From contig JAFFJZ010000001.1 in assembly GCA_018340375.1 (NCBI GenBank), positions 69,494,001 through 69,558,000 on the forward strand: DNA of 64,000 bases, written 5' to 3'. Below are positions 57,501 to 64,000 of this stretch, one piece after another. The notes under the pieces were generated by a model. The model was not told where the DNA came from and did no database searches. It worked only from the letters and a program-made list of their open reading frames with translations. The stretch comes from Gonatopus flavifemur (Eukaryota; Arthropoda; Insecta; Hymenoptera; Dryinidae). Every line of letters starts with the position of its first letter. Positions within the stretch are counted from its first letter, which is position 1. Made by a program: the position numbers and the translations under genes.

Positions 57501-60473
57501 CCAAAAGGATTCATAACGAACGCCACCGACGCCGATCAAAGAGAATTCAATCGGAGTTTTTCTGAATGTACAAACGTATTTGAATAAAAGTAATGTTCAA
57601 AATACAATCGATGGTATATTTTTGCTTGTAAATTGATTCAAATAGTGTGTATATAACAGTTTAACAGTGCCGCGTAAGGTGAAGTGATTTGTGAAATGTT
57701 AGAAGGAATTAGCATTCAATTTCAGTTCCAGAAATAAATAATTTGTGAAAATAAATGACATGTGATGCGGTGTTGAGGTTACAATGATATTATCAACGAA
57801 TCAATGTAATCCTGAATAAAAGAAATGTGTTGGAATTTATGAATTGTTCATGATTAATAAAGGGTATTATTCATTGATTGAAAATATGTGAATATTGATA
57901 GTAAACATGTATTCGTACAACTGATCTTTCACGCGTGGAAGAATCAATCGATTGTAATGAATGGAAAAATACGGTTTGAGCCCTCTGCTAAAAATTCCTC
58001 ATAGAGAGCGATATGAAGAATTCTGTAATTTGTTTCATTTTCGATGAGAAACTTGTAACAGGTTCAATATTCAGTTTTAAAGCTTATGACAAATTGAGGG
58101 AAAATCCAGAATGTTTGTGTTGTGGTGCTACTTATTTATACTTAATGAATTCAGATGTGAATGCAATATGAATTCTTTTGGGCAGACTAGGTGTTCTTTC
58201 CGAATTTTTATATGTTGTCATTTTCACTGTCATAACGGGCATACGTCCTGAATTCTTTTTTGAATCAAATTAATGATTGTAGGTACTCTTCAAGAATTCT
58301 TCCAAAATTCAGGGTGTTCAGAATCCATTCTTTAAGAACTGTTTGAGAACTAGCTGTGCTATTTGGGTTCATCTCTTATCGATATTCATCTATGAAAATG
58401 TGATTTCTTACTTATAAACATTATTGTGATATTTATTGTAGCTGGCGTAAGCCAAAAGCACACCAAATCCTGGTCCCAGAGAAAAGAACACTTGTGTCGC
58501 AGCATCGACCCAAACCTATAACAATAGAAAAGAATTAATATCAAATATCTCACTTTTAATCCTATCTTTCGATCATAAACAGAACTAATTGAATTCGAAA
58601 ATCAAGTCACATACGACCAATTCCTGTTCCACTTTATCATATCATGTGATAGTAATAAAGTCCATTTCCTACAGATCGTCACCCACCACTTTACGGCTAA
58701 GCCGCCCAAGAAAAATGCATTTCACTCGTAGCGTCGATGAGGTATGGGTAAGAAAGACAGGAGGGTTGAACTCGGAGGGTATACAGTAGATATATAGATA
58801 TATTTTAGTAAGGGCATACGTGCCTGACCAAACTTTAATGATCACTTATGACAGGTACACAGAGTTTCCATTTTCACCACTGCCACTTAGTTCCGCACAC
58901 GTTTTTCTTTTCCTTTCCCCTTTCTATATTTCCTCTCTTTGAAATCAAAGCGTTGAACTAAAAAGTCCCCTTTCGTTCTTCCGACCTTTCACGGCCATAC
59001 ACGACTCGTGGATTCGATTTTATTCGAACGTAAGTATTCTCACCTCTGGTTTTGTGATGGCGGAAAAGTTTGGACTGAGATAGTAACGTATCCCATTGGC
59101 ACTTCCGGGTAACGTTATCCCTCGTATCAGCAGAATTAACAGCACGGCGTAAGGGAAGAGTGCGGTGAACCACACTACCTGCGATCAAATCACTGATATC
59201 AATCATTTATTGATTATTTTTGAAAAATCAAAAACATTCTCAAACCTTTTGACGGCACACTACTGTGAAAAGTAAGTGGAATTTTTCCCAGGCAACAAAT
59301 TCATCTCCCCTATATTTCGGACAAATTCTCCTCCATTTGGGAGGAAACTTTTTCTTTTTCTCTCCAAATGAAGAAAATTTCTCCCAAAATATGGGGAAAT
59401 GAATTCTCCTCACGTGAAAGATTTTTGCTGCCACCAAATTTGGGTGAAAATTTCACTCTAATCTTTTACAGTGTATTTTTAGAAATTATTATCTCATGAA
59501 AAGTCACAAGGCTTCATTTTATGAACTGTCAATTTCGTACGATTTATATTAAATAAAATATATTTATAAAGTGTATCATCATTTTATTCTTCACAAAATA
59601 ATAACAGAGGGTTTTGCCTTTTGATTTACACTGTGGAGTCTTCTCAACTATACTTTTGTATAATATAAATGATACTTCTTAAACAACAATCAGCAATTCA
59701 TGAATGAATTCTTCTTTTCCCATGCTTCTTTATATGAATTTTCGGTTGTCGTGTTCTCTGTGGTATTTTAGTTTTTGTTATAGCACATACACGTTTCTGT
59801 TCACCTCAAATTACTCGTTACTAATTTGATACAAAGTACACAAAAGACGAATTCTTCAATCGTTGAATTTATTTTTCCTCCTCAAAAAGACATCTAGCGC
59901 GAATGAGATGTCTTGGCATGAAAAGAGATGGGAACATTTCTCTTATCAGTACAGAAACAGATGATGCAAGCTTACCTTGCCGGAAGTGGAAATTCCTTTC
60001 CAGAGAGAAAAGTAACAGATGAGATAAACTATTAGCAAGCATCCTGCCATGTCCCACTTGATGCTACCAAGATCGTGCAAGCCTTCGCTTTGATGCAACT
60101 CCAGTATAACGCGACTACAGTAACAAATGTCAATTATTGTGTTATCATATCAAACCATGGGCCTAAAATTCAATTTCCAATACGCACTTGAAGTATTCTT
60201 GTGAAGCGCTCGTGTATTTTGTTTCGTTTCTCATAAAAGATGTCGTCGCATTGGTCCATCTTGTATCTAAATCCATTGGTCCCTGGCCATCAAAGGAATA
60301 TGATACGTTGGCATCGAATTCGCGACAATTTGGTGTATTCCATGGATTGTCACATGTCGTCCAAGGTAACATCCCAGTGAACGACGCAAAAAAATAACGT
60401 AAGGCCCATGCAATGATCACGTTGTAGTAGAAATCGACGTAGAATGCGATCAAGGCGACCGCATAACCGATTC
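45352..60473 (-). CDS. SerT: Serotonin transporter (SLC6 family), 3' nine exons; N-terminus outside window
   Basis: Sodium/chloride-coupled plasma-membrane transporter that returns serotonin to neurons. Nine exons (60473-60188, 60114-59976, 59178-59044, 58515-58412, 54607-54370, 51805-51677, 50801-50601, 48017-47850, 45558-45352) join in frame to 534 residues plus stop. Visible parts are TM3 ([14 protein letters not shown]), a glycosylatable EL2 with a conserved Cys pair, TM4-TM5, the unwound TM6 ([14 protein letters not shown]), TM7, EL4 ([17 protein letters not shown]), TM8 with the sodium-site sequence LGLDSSFGG, TM9-TM12 and a C-terminal tail opening with LTTPWRD. This order and wording fit SERT better than dopamine or GABA transporters. 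TM1 and TM2 exons were searched for up to 64000 and not found, so the gene runs past the right edge. Introns of 0.07-3.8 kb are full of short inverted-repeat elements, yet every splice site is intact. Confidence 0.93.
46429..46673. mobile_element. CCC...GGG element, CTGATCAGG words (245 bp), TA duplication
   Basis: CCCTAGTAGAAATTTGTCAG ... AAATTTCTATTAGGG, TA on both sides; GATCAGG and CTGATCGGGA words inside. In a SerT intron. Confidence 0.7.
47187..47742. mobile_element. CCC...GGG element, ATCGGGC/CTGAT words, TA duplication
   Basis: CCCGAGCAGAAAAATT ... AATTTCTACTCGGG, TA on both sides; hosts the CACGG element at 47296. In a SerT intron. Confidence 0.65.
47296..47569. mobile_element. CACGG-end MITE, copy 2, nested
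   Basis: Same arms as 12748-13003 (GATCCAAATTTTCGTTG, TGTCACTTTTGGACG), TA on both sides. Confidence 0.7.
47850..48017 (-). CDS. SerT: SerT exon: TM11-TM12
   Basis: 56 codons after a TTTTTTCAG acceptor: [34 protein letters not shown] and [18 protein letters not shown]; donor GTAAAA. Confidence 0.92.
48237..48927. mobile_element. CACTG-end fold-back element (691 bp), CA duplication, in a SerT intron
   Basis: CACTGTAAAAGATAATTGTG at left, CCACATTTTTTACAGTC at right; arms pair for some 200 bp around 48450-48800 (e.g. AAACATAAAACAGTTCAGAT and its inverse). CA on both sides. Confidence 0.65.
48950..49059. mobile_element. CCCAGACAGCAC-type element (110 bp), GAACGTTC subfamily
   Basis: Right end GGCACGTTGTGCTGTCTGGG is intact, left CCTTAACAGCAAAATGTG worn; interior TTTGAACGTTCAGAAAACC and AAACGTTCATTAAACG. 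Confidence 0.65.
49871..49998. repeat. ACGTGGA-word element, copy 2
   Basis: CCCGTACAGCACCGGACATT ... AATCGGTGGATGTGCTGTTCG. Reverse-complement relative of 39051-39169. Confidence 0.6.
50168..50417. repeat. CACTGTAAAAA element, worn, in a SerT intron
   Basis: CACTGTAAAAAATAATCG ... ATAAAATTTTTTACAGTG; interior GGAAAATTCC and AATTTCC words like the 18886 element. The right dinucleotide does not match. Confidence 0.5.
50601..50801 (-). CDS. SerT: SerT exon: TM9 end, EL5, TM10, start of TM11
   Basis: 67 codons from [17 protein letters not shown] through [13 protein letters not shown] and [17 protein letters not shown] to PLFIM; donor GTAAGG. Confidence 0.92.
51677..51805 (-). CDS. SerT: SerT exon: TM8 end and TM9
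   Basis: 43 codons, [16 protein letters not shown] then [20 protein letters not shown]; phase 0 at both ends, donor GTAAAA. Confidence 0.92.
52338..53133. mobile_element. pogo/Tigger-like element relic (796 bp), TA duplication
   Basis: Ends xAGGCGTCCCTTGTTATACG / CGTATAACGAGGGACGCCTG with TA on both sides. The left end has several subterminal GTTATACGCGG copies. At 52814 an ATG reads [12 protein letters not shown], resembling the basic N-terminus of pogo-family transposases, then the frame is lost. ORFs at 52522 and 52743 show no transposase motif. Confidence 0.6.
53156..53305 (-). pseudogene. Decayed coding fragment inside a SerT intron, possible 3' end of a retrocopy
   Basis: Fifty codons with a protein-like composition unlike the surrounding DNA ([37 protein letters not shown]), preceded in frame by a stop and ending in TAA followed at once by an A-rich run. 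That arrangement suits the 3' end of a reverse-transcribed mRNA or a retroelement. The parent gene is not recognised. It abuts the pogo-like element at 52338-53133. Confidence 0.3.
53439..53762. mobile_element. CCC...GGG element, TGGGC/GGCCxA words (324 bp)
   Basis: CCCGCGTGGAAATCAA ... GAGAAATTTCCACACGGG; interior CCTGGGCATCC, CCCACAGCCCATGTGGG. Flanking dinucleotides TG and TA do not match exactly. Confidence 0.55.
53847..54112. mobile_element. CACGG-end fold-back MITE (266 bp), TG duplication
   Basis: Arms of about 105 bp with AGTTGCAGCAACTACTTAA and TAGTCGATTTTCGACCATC; TG on both sides. Confidence 0.75.
54183..54289. mobile_element. Relative of the 108-bp element at 42757
   Basis: CCTACAGACAATGATTACAG ... 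TTCCTTGTTTGTTGGGG; shares GCGTTTCAATGG, GAAGAGCCGT and ACTGGCCCT in the same order. Confidence 0.6.
54370..54607 (-). CDS. SerT: SerT exon: TM7, EL4, start of TM8
   Basis: Acceptor TTTCAG at 54608. Encodes [19 protein letters not shown], the conserved [19 protein letters not shown] loop and [18 protein letters not shown] ending at donor GTATGT. The ORF continues upstream and downstream of the exon but those residues are intronic. Confidence 0.93.
55680..56250. repeat. TGATCAGGC/GCGTGATC-word repeat
   Basis: CACGCCCGATCACGGCTGAT at the left; GATCAGGCGTGATCAGGCC, CATGATCATGCGTGATCAGG and GGCCTGAACG to the right. Ends unclear. Confidence 0.45.
56418..56663. mobile_element. Perfect-palindrome MITE (246 bp), TA duplication
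   Basis: Arms of about 115 bp show no mismatch around a short centre (CTATATTGTATTTTA). Ends CACGGAGAAAAAAGATCATG and inverse, TA on both sides. The two opposite-strand ORFs here encode the same peptide because of the symmetry. Confidence 0.85.
57243..58367. mobile_element. Long CCCAGACAGCAC-type element (1125 bp), TT duplication
   Basis: CCCAGACAGCACACAAGTCC ... GAACTAGCTGTGCTATTTGGG, TT on both sides. GAATTC words and CGTTATG / CATAACGGG blocks lie near both ends as in the short copies. The middle (about 57550-58130) is unlike the other copies and has no long ORF. Confidence 0.6.
58412..58515 (-). CDS. SerT: SerT exon: TM6 (unwound substrate-site helix)
   Basis: Encodes [18 protein letters not shown] and [17 protein letters not shown]. 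The GPGFG break is the unwound part of TM6 that lines the substrate site in SLC6 proteins. The donor GTAAGA splits the last Lys codon. Confidence 0.93.
59044..59178 (-). CDS. SerT: SerT exon: TM5
   Basis: 45 codons in phase 0 beginning [20 protein letters not shown] and continuing through [18 protein letters not shown] to KPE; donor GTGAGA. Extends the same reading as the flanking exons. Confidence 0.92.
59257..59473. mobile_element. CACTGTAAAAAGTAAGTGG element, copy 2, in a SerT intron
   Basis: Left CACACTACTGTGAAAAGTAA (worn), right AATCTTTTACAGTG; CTCCCCTATATTTC and AATATGGGGAAA interior. Inverse of the 35728 copy. Confidence 0.5.
59976..60114 (-). CDS. SerT: SerT exon: end of EL2, TM4
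   Basis: Encodes [16 protein letters not shown], then [21 protein letters not shown] and STSGK; donor GTAAGC. The intron to the previous exon is only 73 bp. The exon is too short for ORF callers and was found by homology to the SLC6 family. Confidence 0.93.
60188..60473 (-). CDS. SerT: SerT exon: TM3 and extracellular loop 2
   Basis: Acceptor AATAG, first codon split (G|GA). TM3 is followed by [15 protein letters not shown], whose two cysteines correspond to the conserved EL2 disulfide, and by three N-glycosylation sequons (NVS, NAT, NET). The donor GTGCGT at 60187 splits an Asn codon, giving EYFN with the next exon. Confidence 0.93.
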
Positions 60474-61297
60474 CTATTCGAGATATTTTTGCTTTTTATG
60501 AAAGATTATAAATACCAGGAAGAGGTTACATAAGATCTTATAACTATTGATAAACAACAAACGGAATGATTAGAGTTATTCATGTTATGATGGTTTATTT
60601 CATTTATAACATACTGTTTATTTACTTTTTTGAGAGTAACTTGGATGTCAGTTGGAATATGCTCAAAAAGTATGAACATTGCTCATGCAAAAGGTTCCGA
60701 GAGTCATGAAAAAATCACATATTTGATCCAGGCTGATGTTACAAGGTGTCACAAATTTGATTGAATATTGAAATATTAAAATTTTGTGCATTTATTGTGG
60801 TATCCGAGTTCCTTAAATCGTCATGAAATTTTTCAATTAGTTTTTGAAGGCTTCTGTACAAGGCGAGCTGAAACTTGGTAAGACATTTCATAGCCTAGCA
60901 TTTCATCTGGGGAAATTATTTGATGCACATTACGTTCGTTTGGACAATACATGACCACTTTTTGTTTTTACTACAATGGGGTTTTCTTCATCTATTGCGT
61001 TATTGATTCGATTCTACCAATGAAAGCTGTCCAAGCTTAACGATGCATATATTTAAACATTTATCCTAAATCAGCTCCAACAGTTGAAAGTACTGAGTAC
61101 TGGTTCCGTCGATCCTGAATTGGTGATTTTGTTTTGAAAAACAAAGAACGTTCAATTGGATGAAAGAAGTTCAAAGATACTTTGTTGCAGACCTTATGAA
61201 ATTAAGATTCGATTTAAACACTTCAAAAGGCACCTGAAGCATTGAATTTTGGTGAACACAAACCATTCTTGATCGTTCACACGTAATGGAAAAAATC
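60474..61297. other. SerT intron, nothing supported
   Basis: Searched for TM1-TM2 coding sequence (e.g. GNVWRFPY, ELALGQ) on the minus strand and found none. Confidence 0.4.
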
Positions 61298-61299
61298 CA

Positions 61300-61597
61300 C
61301 ACTGACAGAAAAACGACCTGGTTAAAACATTTGTGGTCGCAATAATTTGAAATTTGATTCGATTCGCCAGGAAATGTGATTGTAGTGTCTAGAAAAAGTG
61401 GTTCAAGCAAAAATTAATTACATTTTTCAGGTTAGAAAAACTATATTCTTTTCTTGGTGTGATAACCGAAATATGTAGTTAATTTTAGCTTCAACCACTT
61501 TGTCTGGACCTCACAATCACATTTCCTGGTGAATCGAAGCAGATTTCAAGTTATTGCGACCACGAATGTTTCAACCAAGTGGTTTCAACTGTCAGTG
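61300..61597. mobile_element. CACTG-end fold-back MITE (298 bp), CA duplication
   Basis: CACTGACAGAAAAACGACCT and inverse CAACTGTCAGTG, with arms through TTTGTGGTCGCAATAA and AGGAAATGTGATTGT; CA on both sides. Confidence 0.7.
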
Positions 61598-61599
61598 CA

Positions 61600-64000
61600 G
61601 AAAGAAGAGATATTACCGTGATATTTGTATGAAATTATAACGAGGGTTGTTCAGGTTTGTTCAGACCGAATTGATAAAAATACAGTGTACTAGAAGTATT
61701 GAGTCAGAACAATTCACTCCAACTTTAGCATAATCTATTTATTATTCCGCGAACCTGAGTAATCTTTTATATCAAAATTTTGACAAGAGAAAATTGGAAG
61801 TATTATTCGCATTAAATATTTTTCTAAGATTTTTGAATCAATTACTTTTGATTTGCGATTGCAGTGAATAAACAGGAATACAATATATTTCTATTATATT
61901 TCTAATATAATGAACGTATTCTACAAATTAGGGTGTATAATAAAAAATAAAAGACTTGTATCAATCTTTGTCGATTCCTGAAGTGTAAAAAAGAGCAAAG
62001 GTAAAAGATGATAAGCCATTATGTGATTCAGTCGAACGATTCTGAACAACTCGGATGAAAGGCGCATTGTGCGAAGTGAAATTGTTCAGTTAATAGAAAT
62101 GAATCTCGGAATCGACGGAAATGAAGGCTCTTTCAGCACTTCTATTGGACCACTTTATTCTTATAATACTCCTGAATTCGTGGTCATTACACCAAATCCC
62201 AGTGCAATGATGTGAGTGAAATATCTCTAAAATACAACACATCAAGGGATTCGTATATACTCAAGCGACGAGATTTGGAAACTGGAACGAGAGATGAAAG
62301 AATGATATGAATTATTCAATGACCTGCCAAACGAAATTTTGGTAACATTTTTTGCAAAAACATGAACCAAGAAATAGTATCAAAGATTATCAGATGAGGT
62401 AACATAATTTTATATATCATTTATATAAACAATCGATCAAAAAGAAGATAAGCGGTACTGGATAGTATCAGTATTTTAATATGAATTTTTATTGATTGAG
62501 ATTTTATATATACGAACATCAATCCTGTTAATTTTGTCTGTTATTTCTATTTTCTGCGTTAAAATTGTTTTGGAGAATTTATATGTTAATTGTACAAATA
62601 TAATACACAATCCTACTATCTTAGAAGACGATGTCATAGAATTTGTACACAAGTTTCATACAAAACATATAAATAACTCATAAAATTTTATACAAAGTCT
62701 ATTAAACATAAACCTTTCCATTGTACGTAATTTTTAGACAATTAAATCAAAATTTCCGTACCTGAGATACTTCTTTGACCCACCGTTTGAGCGTAATGTC
62801 GAAGAATTTGATAAAAATTGCAATTTTCTTTCAAAATATAATTCTTTTGTGATTACCAAACTCTAGAACGAATTTTGAATCGATTGAAAACTTTGATAAT
62901 TTATAACTTTTGTTACACAAAAATAATGATAAAATTTGTAGTACATGATTCATTTTTTCATAACTATTCAAAACTACTTCTTCCAATGATGATACAAAGT
63001 CAAAGAATTAAAATTCCAAACATTGTTTGTAAATTTTCTGCAAGTCGAATGTACGAAGTATAAAATAAAGGATATAATTTAAACTCATAGTTGAATTCAG
63101 TTATGAATTTTTCTCGGCTCGATAAATGAAAAAATAAAAAAAAGAAGTAAAGAGAGGAGAAAAGGAGAAAGCAAAGTGCAGAAGCACGTGGTTAGGTCGT
63201 CAAATGGTTGCTGTCCACATGGAATACGAATATGTGTACGTACATGTATCATAAGTATGGTGGAAAAAAATTGAGTTAGTTGACACATAGTGTAGAAGAA
63301 GAGGAATATAATAATGAGAGTGAAGAGTGCTATTCAAGCTTTTAAGGTTTTTCCTACTATTCGTGCAGTGAATTGTACAGCGAGTCCGTCTCTAACTCTT
63401 CAACGGAGAGCTCTTACCAAATGGAACATATAACAAGTACAATCAGCGAGTATATAGATGCAAGACCGCACTTTATACGAATTATAATCAATACAAGAAT
63501 CTTGACTGACTCTTATTACACAAGACTGGAAGCTGGTAATTGAGCCACAACGTGCAATGCACGCTCAGTGAGAATAAAGTGAAAAAGCAATCGACCATGA
63601 CTTTTACGTTTCACGCGATTCAAAAGTATTTGTCTTGTTATTTATTTATAATATGGAGTCTCTACAGCAATTAACCACGAAGTGTACTTTTTTCTTTTTG
63701 TATTGTGGGTACGTGTGTTCGTTTCTGAACTCGAATTCTCGTAAGAGATGAAATCGATCAACTATCATTCAAATCATTCAATGATTCATTTCCAACGCTC
63801 AAATGTTTGATGAAGTTTTTCTACGAAAAAGTTATCACGATCAACCGTTGATTCGACAGTTGCTATCTTCAGCTTCATCGAATCATTTGCTGAACTAGCG
63901 AAAACTGTTATGCGAAATGAGATTTTCCTGTTACAGTCAATTTTTTCCTCTTCTTCGTTGATGCTTTGAAGCAATAATTACACGGGAAACAATTTAACCG
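61600..64000. other. Presumed SerT intron or upstream DNA, nothing supported
   Basis: AT-rich, few repeats compared with the rest of the window. Apart from the ORF at 62492 there is no coding signal. Confidence 0.35.
62492..62683 (+). other. Short ORF with a membrane-like segment, unrecognised
   Basis: 63 codons with a hydrophobic run (LLILSVISIFCVKIV) and a hydrophilic tail (LEDDVIEFVHKFHTKH), in AT-rich DNA downstream of a TATA-rich stretch. No splice partner or family was recognised. Confidence 0.12.

Noticed and set aside
60474..64000. Missing SerT TM1-TM2 exons
   Set aside because: No minus-strand sequence resembling the conserved NVWRFPY or ELALGQ stretches was found.

Overview
The window is strongly AT-rich eukaryotic DNA with spliced genes (GT/AG introns), long introns and a very dense load of short inverted-repeat elements. 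The recognisable proteins are insect-like: a serotonin transporter, ANKMY2 and a secreted lipase of the insect pancreatic-lipase-like group. The source is therefore an insect nuclear genome, possibly a parasitoid wasp or other hymenopteran; the species cannot be fixed from the sequence.

Three host genes are supported, all on the minus strand. (1) At 1288-1594 lies the first coding exon (signal peptide and lipase start) of a secreted lipase whose other exons lie beyond the left edge. (2) At 24729-26492 is a complete three-exon gene of 414 codons for ANKMY2 (ankyrin repeats plus MYND zinc finger). (3) At 45352-60473 are nine exons covering the last 534 residues of a serotonin transporter (SerT, SLC6 family), from TM3 to the stop; the exons for the N-terminus, TM1 and TM2 lie beyond the right edge. 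All exon phases join without a frameshift. A 146-codon AT-rich ORF at 37807-38247 and a small decayed coding fragment at 53156-53305 are the only other stretches that look protein-like.

Everything else is intergenic or intronic DNA built largely from non-autonomous DNA elements. Three kinds can be separated by their ends and target-site duplications (TSDs). (a) hAT-like elements (TAGGG or CAGGG/CAGTG ends, 8-bp TSD) at 683, 11050, 15013, 16268, 17211 and 24360. (b) Elements with CAC(T/G/C)G ends and a 2-bp TSD that is often but not always TA. (c) Elements with CCC...GGG ends and a 2-bp TSD of any sequence, including a large group ending in CCCAGACAGCACA. Members of (c) have interiors crowded with one short self-complementary word each (GAATTC, GAACGTTC, GAATATTC, AGATCT, CTGATCAG, CAGCTG and others) or, in one case, a degenerate GATTCAGA array. 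A pogo/Tigger-like relic (52338-53133) and a tRNA-like Pol III sequence (19221-19307) are also present.

The most striking structure is nesting. Three class (c) elements sit inside the first eight bases of the terminal repeat of another class (c) element. Removing the inserted element together with one TSD copy restores the host terminus each time (4054-5059, 22497-22886, 16198-18237). This shows from the sequence alone that the word-filled repeats move as discrete units, and it raises the possibility that they target each other's ends.
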